Notes under the pieces: generated by a model | What the model saw: the letters and a program-made list of their open reading frames with translations, nothing else | Databases searched by the model: none | Told to the model about the DNA's origin: nothing | Assembly (NCBI GenBank): GCA_029882955.1 | Contig: JAOUJX010000183.1 | Span: 1 to 7,854, forward strand | Length of the DNA: 7,854 bases | Reading direction: 5' to 3' | From: Gammaproteobacteria bacterium | GTDB taxonomy: Bacteria > Pseudomonadota > Gammaproteobacteria > GCA-001735895 | Position numbers and translations under genes: made by a program | Shown: positions 1 to 5,997 of the stretch, one piece after another | Position numbering within the stretch: position 1 is the first letter of the stretch | Layout: each line of letters begins with the position of its first letter

Positions 1-63
1 AAGCCAGTCGAGAAAAAGCCTGACTAAACCAGCGCTATATGATCTAACGCCTCTGGCTTACCG
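1..63. other. Short non-coding segment after the potC-like gene
   Basis: This is the 3' flank of the importer operon. I see no gene in it and no convincing intrinsic terminator, because no GC-rich stem is followed by a T-run in the minus-strand direction. A 7-bp inverted repeat (AAGCCAG at 1-7, CTGGCTT at 53-59) could pair across a 45-nt loop. The left arm starts at the window edge, so it may extend further outside. Confidence 0.35.
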
Positions 64-879
64 CTATCTTTTTCGGTCTCGAAGTAAGAACTGCGCTGCC
101 ATCAGCAAAAACAGCGAGGCTGCCAGCACCATGGTGCCAATCGCATTGACTTCGGGCGTGATACCCCGGCGAATGGAGGCAAAGATATAAATAGGCAGAG
201 TAGTATTCGCACCGGCAACGAAAAACGAAATGATGAAATCATCGAAGCTAAAGGTGAAACTGAGCAGGAACCCTGCCAGTATTGCCGGGTAAATCTGCGG
301 CAGTGTCACCTGATAAAAGGTACGCCAGGGCGTCGCATACAGGTCCATAGAGGCTTCGATCAGGGCGCGGTCCATGCCAGCGATTCGAGCGCGTACCAGA
401 ATAATCACCAGCGACATGGTAAACAGCGTATGCGCCGCTATTACCGAGGCGTAGCCCATACTCAGTTTTGGTGGTTTGATACCTTCCGGCCATAACGAGG
501 CCAGTAAGGGATTGAGAAAATCAAACACCGTCACCAGAGCAACCAGCGTAGCTATGCCAATGACGATACCCGGCACCATGACCGAGATGTAGATTAAACC
601 ATCGAATAACACCCGCATTTTTCCTTTCATGCGCTGTAATGCCAGTGCCGCCGTAGTTCCCATCAAACTGGAGAGAACCGCTACGGAAAAGGCAATAATC
701 AAACTGGTGACAAATGCATCTCCGACAAAGGGGTTATTCAGGGCCTTGCCATACCATTGCACCGATAGACCGCGCAACTCGCTGGCGTGCCGACCGGCAT
801 TGAAGCTGAACAGCACGATGATGCCGATCGGCACGTAGAGAAACAGGAAGACAGCAATGGCATATATTCGCATCGTCAT
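64..879 (-). CDS. potC: Polyamine-type ABC transporter permease (PotC-like)
   Basis: An inner-membrane permease of 271 residues, the usual length for PotC/PotI-type subunits of spermidine/putrescine importers. It would form the translocation channel together with the PotB-like protein. It is rich in hydrophobic segments (about residues 5-26, 57-82, 93-118, 143-163, 200-222, 247-266). The cytoplasmic EAA loop that docks on the ATPase is at about 175-200 (EASMDLYATPW..., then TLPQIYPAI). SFDDFIISFFVAG (211-223) is a PotC-type signature. The normally conserved EAA-loop glycine appears to be Tyr181. The ATG at 877-879 lies 9 nt after the upstream permease stop, and a second ATG lies two codons on. 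The Shine-Dalgarno sequence is weak, so translational coupling is likely. It is the last gene of the operon. The family call is firm; the exact substrate is not. Confidence 0.93.
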   Translation of the reverse strand: MTMRIYAIAVFLFLYVPIGIIVLFSFNAGRHASELRGLSVQWYGKALNNPFVGDAFVTSLIIAFSVAVLSSLMGTTAALALQRMKGKMRVLFDGLIYISVMVPGIVIGIATLVALVTVFDFLNPLLASLWPEGIKPPKLSMGYASVIAAHTLFTMSLVIILVRARIAGMDRALIEASMDLYATPWRTFYQVTLPQIYPAILAGFLLSFTFSFDDFIISFFVAGANTTLPIYIFASIRRGITPEVNAIGTMVLAASLFLLMAAQFLLRDRKR

Positions 880-888
880 AAGTTCTGT

Positions 889-1752
889 CTACATCAAAGA
901 TTCGTCACGGCCGGTTTTACCGCCCATGGTCAGTCGCATATACAGGCTGACGGTTATCAGCATGATCGCGACCAGGGTGACCGAAACAGCCGCGCCGAAA
1001 GGCCAGTTGCGCGATTGCAGGAATAAATCGACCAGTGCATTGCCGATGAAGAATACCTTGCCGCCGCCGAGGAAGGCAGGAATTAAAAATTCTCCCATGA
1101 GCAGGATGAATACCAGCATACAGCCGGTCGCGATACCGGGCATCGATAGCGGCAGAGTGACCTGCAGGAAAGTTTTAAACGGTGAGCCACCGAGATCGCT
1201 GGAAGCTTCCAGCAGGTTCTTGTCGAGTTTTTCCAGCGAGACAAAAATAGGAAACACCATTAAGGGCAGATAACCATAGACGATGCCAACCAGCACCGCC
1301 CCCGGCGTATTGATCAGTCGCACGCCTTCGATACCGATAAATTCCAGCAGGGTAGGGATGCCACGCCCGCCCAGAATAAAAATCCAGGCGTAGGTACGTA
1401 CCAGCAGGCTGGTCCAGAATGGCACGATAACCAGCACCAGCAAAATAAGTTTGTATTGCCGACTGACTTTGACGGCTAAAAAATAAGCCAGTGGATATGC
1501 CACTAGCAGGCTCAGCAGAGTCCCGGCAGGGGCGATTACCATGGTGTTCTGGAAAGCCTTGAGACGCGAGGGGAGATTCGCATACTGTTCGAGTGTAAAG
1601 CCGCCGGCGTATCCGCCTACCGCTGCGCGCTCGCCAAAACTGAAAACGAGGATAACGATGAGCGGGAAGATCAACATGACCAGGAACCACATCGATGTCG
1701 GCGCTAATAAGGCGGCCGTCAGCCAGCGATTCGATTTGCTATCTTCTCTCAT
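889..1752 (-). CDS. potB: Polyamine-type ABC transporter permease (PotB-like)
   Basis: An inner-membrane permease of 287 residues, matching PotB/PotH in length and layout. A short polar N-terminus is followed by a first membrane segment at about 11-38. Five further hydrophobic stretches follow (about 70-96, 101-126, 150-172, 205-230, 252-274). The EAA loop is at about 182-206 (EASSDLGGSPF..., then TLPLSMPGI) and keeps the glycine at position 188. PFWTSLLVRTYAW (111-123) is a recognisable PotB-type segment. It should pair with the downstream PotC-like subunit. It starts 33 nt after the binding-protein stop and ends with TAG 9 nt before the next gene. The ribosome-binding site is modest (GGATAA close to the ATG). 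An overlapping upstream ATG is out of frame. Confidence 0.93.
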   Translation of the reverse strand: MREDSKSNRWLTAALLAPTSMWFLVMLIFPLIVILVFSFGERAAVGGYAGGFTLEQYANLPSRLKAFQNTMVIAPAGTLLSLLVAYPLAYFLAVKVSRQYKLILLVLVIVPFWTSLLVRTYAWIFILGGRGIPTLLEFIGIEGVRLINTPGAVLVGIVYGYLPLMVFPIFVSLEKLDKNLLEASSDLGGSPFKTFLQVTLPLSMPGIATGCMLVFILLMGEFLIPAFLGGGKVFFIGNALVDLFLQSRNWPFGAAVSVTLVAIMLITVSLYMRLTMGGKTGRDESLM

Positions 1753-1785
1753 CGTTATCCATCGTTAATTTAGCCTATGAGCAGC

Positions 1786-2952
1786 TTAGGCAGACTTGAA
1801 ACGCGCCATTACTTCGGCACGAATCGGATCGGTTAATGTCTGTGCCGCGCCGAATTCCAGACCGTTCATCAAATCCATCGCCGGGTGTAGAATCGGATCG
1901 CTTGCCAGTGAGTCGGGCTGCAGGGCGATCGCACGAGCATCGGTAGGCGCATAGCCATGAACCGCCGCATCACGCGCCTGGATGTAAGGGTCCTGCATGA
2001 AGTTAATAAACGCATAAGCAGCGGCACGATGGGGTGCATCTTTCGGGATAGCATAGAAATCTGACCAGATTTCACCACCGTCGGACGCAATGACATATTC
2101 CATTTCCGGCATATCGTTTTTCAACTGCGTGCCATCACCATTCCAGCAAATCGAGATCCAGGCATCGGTGCTGCGCATACCCGGTTGATAATCGGAGGTA
2201 ATCGCAAACAGATGTGGCTTGGCTTTGATGAGCAGATCTTCGGCTTCTTTTAACTCTTTCGCATCAACAGAGTTAAACGAGTAACCCAGAGCACATAAGG
2301 CACCGCCAATGGTGGTCAACTGGTAGTCATGCACAATAGAGTGTCCCGAGGCAGCGCCCATAGTGACATCAAAAAAGTCCTTCCACGATTTTGGGCTACT
2401 CTTGATTTTCTTGGTATTGACGATAAAACCGGTGGTTCCCCAGTTCTTCGGTACGCAATAGACCTTACCGTTGACCGTGGCCGGACCGGCAAATTTCGGG
2501 ATATTGGCAGCCGCGTCATAATTTGGAATCTGGGACAGGTCAAGCGCCTGAATCAGATCCAGTTCGACATAATTCGAGATAGTGTAGTTGGTCGGTACAA
2601 AAACGTCCCAGCCGGTTCCACCCGCCTGCAACTTGGCCAGCATTTCTTCATTCGAGCCAAACGCATTGACCTGAATTTGCACGCCGGTCAATTCGGTAAA
2701 CTCATCCAGGTTTTTCTGATTCCAGTAATTCGGCCAGGTCGAAAATACCAGCCTGTCTCCGAGGTCACCAAAGGCGTTTGCCTTACCCGACCAGAGTGAA
2801 GGTACTGCTGTGCCCATGACGGCCATAGCGGTACCCAGACCAGTCACGCCCAGGAAATGCCGACGCGTTACCGAACCCTTTTCATACCGACGCAGCTCCT
2901 TCATGAATTTTTTTGCGCTTATCGGCTTGTTATCATCATTACTCTTGCTCAT
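1786..2952 (-). CDS. potD: Periplasmic polyamine-type solute-binding protein with Tat signal (PotD/PotF-like)
   Basis: A substrate-binding protein of 388 residues that would deliver ligand to the permeases in the periplasm. The N-terminus carries a twin-arginine motif, TRRHFLG (29-35), after an unusually long polar leader. A hydrophobic stretch follows, with a probable cleavage after ANA (58-60). The mature part matches PotD/PotF proteins: STWPNYW (71-77), a VPTNY segment (119-123), WNGDG (270-274), IWSDFYAIPKDA (295-306) and GYAPT (333-337). By comparison with PotD, Trp73, Tyr76, Tyr123, Trp296 and Asp298 are the likely amine-binding residues. Polyamine is therefore the best substrate guess, though related cationic amines are possible. 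ATG 2952 is preceded by a strong GAGGAG ribosome-binding site 5 nt upstream. Extending the start is not needed, because the Tat motif is already internal. Confidence 0.92.
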   Translation of the reverse strand: MSKSNDDNKPISAKKFMKELRRYEKGSVTRRHFLGVTGLGTAMAVMGTAVPSLWSGKANAFGDLGDRLVFSTWPNYWNQKNLDEFTELTGVQIQVNAFGSNEEMLAKLQAGGTGWDVFVPTNYTISNYVELDLIQALDLSQIPNYDAAANIPKFAGPATVNGKVYCVPKNWGTTGFIVNTKKIKSSPKSWKDFFDVTMGAASGHSIVHDYQLTTIGGALCALGYSFNSVDAKELKEAEDLLIKAKPHLFAITSDYQPGMRSTDAWISICWNGDGTQLKNDMPEMEYVIASDGGEIWSDFYAIPKDAPHRAAAYAFINFMQDPYIQARDAAVHGYAPTDARAIALQPDSLASDPILHPAMDLMNGLEFGAAQTLTDPIRAEVMARFKSA

Positions 2953-2972
2953 TTTTGCTCCTCTTCGGTCGA

Positions 2973-3005
2973 TCCGTTAAATTAATAATGACTGTGATTG
3001 ACGGA
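2973..3005 (-). promoter_or_regulatory. Possible stem-loop between the potA-like and potD-like genes
   Basis: In the 67-nt gap between ATPase and binding-protein genes, 2973-2980 and 2998-3005 are complementary at 7 of 8 positions, around an AT-rich 17-nt loop. In the minus-strand transcript the mismatch is an A-C pair. Hairpins at this position can protect or process operon mRNA so that the binding protein is made in excess. Here the stem is short and the role is only a guess. Confidence 0.25.
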
Positions 3006-3019
3006 CAAACAATACAGTC

Positions 3020-4153
3020 TTATGTATCTCCAAGTACGAGTGCTGCCTCAGGAGTCCAGCTAATGGAAACCTGGTCGCCTGGTGCAAAACTTTTACTGTG
3101 ACTTTCTATAACCTTGGGAGATAACACCAGTACATCACCGTATCCCTCGGTTGCTATCAAATATTCTGAGTGTTCACCCAGAAATATCCTGTTCATCACC
3201 TGTCCCTGAATGGCGACGTTTGAATTTTGATTCGGCTCATCGGCCGCAGAGATAGAAATCATTTCGGGCCGAACGGCTATGCTGGCTTTACTTTTATTCG
3301 CCAGGGCTGCGGCAGATTTCGGCTGAAGCCCGACGAGAACCTGACCCGATACCGATTTAACGGAAACGCTGGTACCATTGGAATCGACGACTTCACCACT
3401 GAAAAAATTGGTCTTACCGACAAAATCGGCAACATATTTGTTAACCGGTTCATCGTATAACTCGCGCGGACTACCCGACTGAATGATTTTGCCATCACGC
3501 ATGATGCAGATGGTATCGCTCATGGACAGCGCCTCCTCCTGATCGTGGGTCACCAGTATAAAGGTAATGCCGACATCGCGCTGCAGGGTTTGTAACTCGA
3601 TCTGCATTTCACGTCGCAATTTGCGATCCAGTGCCGCCAGCGGTTCATCCAGTAACAAACAGGTGGGGTGATTAATCAATGCTCTTGCCAGAGCCACCCG
3701 TTGCTGTTGCCCACCGGATAATTCCCAGACTTTGCGTTTGCCAAAACCACCCAGGCGAACCATTTCCAGAGTCTCATCGACCCTTTTGGTAATTTCAGCC
3801 TTGCCTGGTTTTGGATTTCTCTGGCGCAAGCCATAACCAATATTGGCGGCAACATCCATATGTGGGAACAACGCGTACTGCTGGAACACCATATTGACCG
3901 GTCGCTTATGCGACGGAATGCCCACGACAGAATTGCCCCCGATGAAAACTTCGCCTTCGCTGGGTTGATCGAAACCAGCGATTAAGCGCAACGAAGTCGT
4001 TTTACCGCAACCTGACGGCCCGAGAAAACTGAAGAAGGCTCCGCGTTCGACGGTAAGCGATACGTCGTCGACTGCTACAACATCTTCAAAACGTTTGGTG
4101 ACACCTCGAAACTGGATATCGATGTCTTGAGAATCGCTAGTTGGGCTAGGCAA
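3020..4153 (-). CDS. potA: Polyamine-type ABC transporter ATP-binding protein (PotA-like)
   Basis: The cytoplasmic ATPase that powers the importer, 377 residues, normal for PotA/PotG. All nucleotide-binding motifs are present in order: Walker A GPSGCGKTT (45-53), Q-loop FQQYALFPH (90-98), ABC signature LSGGQQQ (145-151), Walker B LLLDE (166-170), D-loop LAALD (172-176) and the switch His203 in THD. The remainder (about 280-375) fits a TOBE-type regulatory domain, with RPEMI (about 292-296) and a closing segment typical of this family. The start is a TTG at 4151-4153, preceded by AAGGGG with 7-nt spacing. No ATG gives a better start, and the nearby upstream ATG is out of frame. It is the first gene of the operon and faces the LuxR gene across the divergent control region. 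Confidence 0.95.
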   Translation of the reverse strand: MPSPTSDSQDIDIQFRGVTKRFEDVVAVDDVSLTVERGAFFSFLGPSGCGKTTSLRLIAGFDQPSEGEVFIGGNSVVGIPSHKRPVNMVFQQYALFPHMDVAANIGYGLRQRNPKPGKAEITKRVDETLEMVRLGGFGKRKVWELSGGQQQRVALARALINHPTCLLLDEPLAALDRKLRREMQIELQTLQRDVGITFILVTHDQEEALSMSDTICIMRDGKIIQSGSPRELYDEPVNKYVADFVGKTNFFSGEVVDSNGTSVSVKSVSGQVLVGLQPKSAAALANKSKASIAVRPEMISISAADEPNQNSNVAIQGQVMNRIFLGEHSEYLIATEGYGDVLVLSPKVIESHSKSFAPGDQVSISWTPEAALVLGDT

Positions 4154-4160
4154 TTTGTTT

Positions 4161-4166
4161 CCCCTT
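4161..4166 (-). promoter_or_regulatory. Ribosome-binding site deciding the TTG start of the potA-like gene
   Basis: The minus strand reads AAGGGG here, 7 nt before the TTG codon at 4151-4153. This is a good match to the anti-Shine-Dalgarno sequence, and it is the main reason for accepting TTG as the start. TTG starts are weaker than ATG, which may keep ATPase levels below those of the binding protein. Confidence 0.7.
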
Positions 4167-4203
4167 AAAACGCATTATTCCTCACAAATAATTTATTCTT
4201 GAG

Positions 4204-4217
4204 TTTGGTATACCAAA
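4204..4217. promoter_or_regulatory. Perfect 14-bp palindrome, candidate operator
   Basis: The sequence TTTGGTATACCAAA is exactly self-complementary. It lies 50 nt before the potA-like start codon and 115 nt before the LuxR-gene start. A dimeric HTH regulator would bind such a site, and the neighbouring LuxR protein is the obvious candidate. Its position would allow it to repress or activate the importer operon. Binding itself is inferred. Confidence 0.5.
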
Positions 4218-4252
4218 TATACTACCATGTGATTTTACTAAATGCATACAGT

Positions 4253-4282
4253 TTGTTCGTTTTACGGTATATATACTAAAAT
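4253..4282 (+). promoter_or_regulatory. Weak candidate promoter for the LuxR operon
   Basis: TTGTTC (4253-4258) and TAAAAT (4277-4282) are 18 nt apart and resemble -35 and -10 boxes. An overlapping TATACT (4272-4277) is a better -10 but has no good -35 partner. The region is AT-rich, so chance matches are likely. Confidence 0.22.
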
Positions 4283-4292
4283 TAATAATACG

Positions 4293-4309
4293 CGCGCAAA
4301 TTGAGCGCG
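4293..4309 (+). promoter_or_regulatory. GC-rich dyad in the LuxR-gene leader
   Basis: CGCGC (4293-4297) and GCGCG (4305-4309) flank AAATTGA, 24 nt before the LuxR start codon. It stands out in an AT-rich leader. It could be a small 5'-UTR hairpin or a second half-site for regulator binding. The 5-bp stem is short, so the evidence is limited. Confidence 0.25.
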
Positions 4310-4332
4310 GAACTTTGGGGGAAATTTAAACG

Positions 4333-5172
4333 ATGGCGACCAGTCCCAGGCGCGCGCAGAAAATTGACCTGGGAAATTCAACCTGGATATCGCTGGTTTC
4401 TGCCTGCATAGACTCTATCGGCACCGATGCATTTAACCCTTGCCTTGTCGCCGCGCTCAAATCAATCACTCATTTCGATTACCTGGTTTCATTTGCGTAT
4501 CACGAAAACGAAATGCCAGTTTGCCTGTTCCACACTTTTTCAGCAGAGAAACGAGTCGTCTTTGTCGAGGACTATCTGAAGGGGCCTTATCTACTCGATC
4601 CATTTTTTAAAGCCTGTGGGCGAAAAGTAGAACCCGGGTTATATCGGCTACGCGACATTGCACCCGACCGCTTTTATCAAAGTGAATACTATCGGTCCTA
4701 CTACGTACAAACCGGCCTGGCCGAGGAAATTTGCTATACAGCTTATCTGCCAAATAGCGTAGCGATGACCATTTCGCTTATGCGTTCGGGTAATAGCTCT
4801 CGATTCTCGGCGCGGGAATTTCGCCTGCTCTCCAGTGTTGCACCCATTGTAAACAGTCTGGCTCAACGCCATTGGGTCGATGCCCACACAAAATTCGAAG
4901 ACGACTGTTCGGTCCAGGAGATCGGTGAAAAACGAACAATAATCGAGAATACAGTTAACGCGCTATTTAGCCCGCGCATAACACCCAGAGAAACCCAGGT
5001 AGTCTCCCAGGTTCTCGAAGGCCATTCGTCCGAATCGATTGCCAGCCGTCTTGGCATATCCGTCGGTACGGTACGAATTCACAGGAGAAATGTTTACGCG
5101 AAGCTGGATATTTCATCCCAACAGGAACTTTTTTCTATTTTTTTCCAGAAAATTAAAACCGTGCGTTCATAA
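4333..5172 (+). CDS. LuxR-family transcriptional regulator
   Basis: A DNA-binding regulator of 279 residues. The C-terminus is a classic LuxR/GerE helix-turn-helix: ITPRE (216-220), an IASRLGIS segment (236-243), then recognition helix SVGTVRIHRRNVYAKL (243-258). The N-terminal 180 residues are not a response-regulator receiver: there is no phospho-acceptor Asp context. They also do not clearly match the acyl-homoserine-lactone domain. They hold a conserved-looking aromatic stretch (FYQSEYYRSYYVQTGLAEE, 114-132) and may form a GAF/PAS-like ligand pocket. ATG 4333 is preceded by GGGGGAA about 10 nt upstream. The gene is divergent from the importer operon and 36 nt ahead of the SDR, so control of one or both is likely. 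The effector is unknown; a polyamine or related amine is a guess from context. Confidence 0.88.
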   Translation: MATSPRRAQKIDLGNSTWISLVSACIDSIGTDAFNPCLVAALKSITHFDYLVSFAYHENEMPVCLFHTFSAEKRVVFVEDYLKGPYLLDPFFKACGRKVEPGLYRLRDIAPDRFYQSEYYRSYYVQTGLAEEICYTAYLPNSVAMTISLMRSGNSSRFSAREFRLLSSVAPIVNSLAQRHWVDAHTKFEDDCSVQEIGEKRTIIENTVNALFSPRITPRETQVVSQVLEGHSSESIASRLGISVGTVRIHRRNVYAKLDISSQQELFSIFFQKIKTVRS

Positions 5173-5193
5173 CAACGCCTTTTATTGACAAAC

Positions 5194-5205
5194 GAGGTAT
5201 CAGGA
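5194..5205 (+). promoter_or_regulatory. Ribosome-binding site deciding the SDR start
   Basis: GAGG (5194-5197) and AGGA (5202-5205) lie just before ATG 5209. An in-frame TTG at 5185 would add eight residues, but it places this site inside the coding region, and its own upstream sequence has no purine-rich motif. ATG 5209 also gives the usual short N-terminus before the Rossmann fold. Confidence 0.5.
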
Positions 5206-5208
5206 ATC

Positions 5209-5997
5209 ATGACTAACGACAGCAAAAAACCAGGCCGCCTGGCGGGTAAAACCGCCGTCATCACTGGCGGAGCAGCCGGAATGGGGCGCGCCACTTCTTT
5301 AGCCTTTGCCGACGAAGGTGCAACGGTCGCGATACTCGACATCCAGCAGGAAGCCGGTGAAGAAACCGTGCAGATGATCCGCGAGAAGGGCGGTATAGCC
5401 GAATTTATTAAAACCGATGTTTCTAAGGCCGCACAGGTGGATGCTGCGTTCGACCGGGTAAACGAAATTTTCGGGTCGTATAACGTCCTGTTTAATCACG
5501 CCGGAACCATTACGGTAAAACCATTACACGAATCCACCGAACAGGACTACGACCGTTTGATGGATATTAACGTCCGTTCCGCCTTCCTCGTCTGTCGTCG
5601 TGCGGTTAAAGAAATGAGCGATAATGGTGGCGGCTCTATTGTGATCACCGGGTCGATTGCCTCCGAACTGGGCTACGCACTGGAATCACTCTACTGCATG
5701 ACCAAGGGTGCGGTGCTCCAGCTGGCACGTACCATTTCGGTCGAGTACCGCGACAAGGGCATTCGCTGCAACGCGGTATGCCCCGGCTTTGTCAAAACCG
5801 CTCATGGTTTGCGCGAAATCAGCGAACTGGATGAAGCGGGTCAGGAATGGGAAGACGGCGCGCTGGCCGACGCCCAGGGCCGAATCTGCGAACCCGAAGA
5901 AGTCGCTTCAGCAGTGGTATTTCTGGCCTCGGATGAAGCGAGCTTTATTACCGGGAATGCGCTGTATGTCGATAACGGCTGGTATGCCAAAGGTTAA
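5209..5997 (+). CDS. Short-chain dehydrogenase/reductase (classical SDR)
   Basis: A cytoplasmic NAD(P)-dependent oxidoreductase of 262 residues, typical of classical SDRs. The Rossmann cofactor motif is TGGAAGMG (19-26). Asp44 at the end of the second strand favours NAD(H) over NADP(H). NHAG (96-99) replaces the more common NNAG. The catalytic tetrad is Asn121, Ser149, Tyr162 and Lys166 (YCMTK). A PG motif (192-193) and a C-terminal ITGNALYVDNGW segment complete the fold. The substrate cannot be read from the sequence; alcohols, sugars, steroids and 3-oxoacyl compounds are all used by this family. It lies 36 nt after the LuxR gene and overlaps the next gene by 14 nt, so the three are probably one transcript. 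A role in metabolism of the imported compound is inferred only from context. Confidence 0.92.
   Translation: MTNDSKKPGRLAGKTAVITGGAAGMGRATSLAFADEGATVAILDIQQEAGEETVQMIREKGGIAEFIKTDVSKAAQVDAAFDRVNEIFGSYNVLFNHAGTITVKPLHESTEQDYDRLMDINVRSAFLVCRRAVKEMSDNGGGSIVITGSIASELGYALESLYCMTKGAVLQLARTISVEYRDKGIRCNAVCPGFVKTAHGLREISELDEAGQEWEDGALADAQGRICEPEEVASAVVFLASDEASFITGNALYVDNGWYAKG

Larger units (their letters stand above)
4154..4332. promoter_or_regulatory. Divergent promoter region between the importer operon and the LuxR gene
   Basis: This 179-nt AT-rich gap separates two operons that run apart, so it must hold promoters for both. It contains a perfect 14-bp palindrome (4204-4217), a direct repeat ATATACTA (4217-4224 and 4271-4278), an alternating TA tract that includes the 10-bp palindrome GTATATATAC (4267-4276), and a GC dyad (4293-4309). 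No strong consensus sigma-70 promoter stands out in either direction, which fits activator-dependent transcription. No riboswitch structure was recognised. Confidence 0.75.

Noticed and set aside
857..1273. 138-codon plus-strand frame opposite the potB-like gene
   Set aside because: It is antisense to a clear permease gene, and its composition looks like a complement artefact.
1175..1690. 171-codon minus-strand frame inside the potB-like gene
   Set aside because: It is a shifted-frame shadow of the permease, with no recognisable motif, and the permease frame has full-length family features.
2329..2799. 156-codon plus-strand frame opposite the binding-protein gene
   Set aside because: It is antisense to a well-supported gene and shows no domain or ribosome-binding site.
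4154..4332. Riboswitch or small RNA in the divergent intergenic region
   Set aside because: There is no extended pairing or known aptamer core; the AT-rich palindromes fit protein-binding sites better.
5185..5208. TTG start adding eight residues to the SDR
   Set aside because: ATG 5209 has purine-rich sites in front and gives the usual SDR N-terminus; the TTG has no ribosome-binding site.
5708..5983. N-terminal 92-codon extension of the lipid-enzyme frame
   Set aside because: It overlaps the SDR gene in another frame, across its catalytic Tyr/Lys region and C-terminus. It has no domain of its own, and it would bury the clear signal peptide that starts at 5984.
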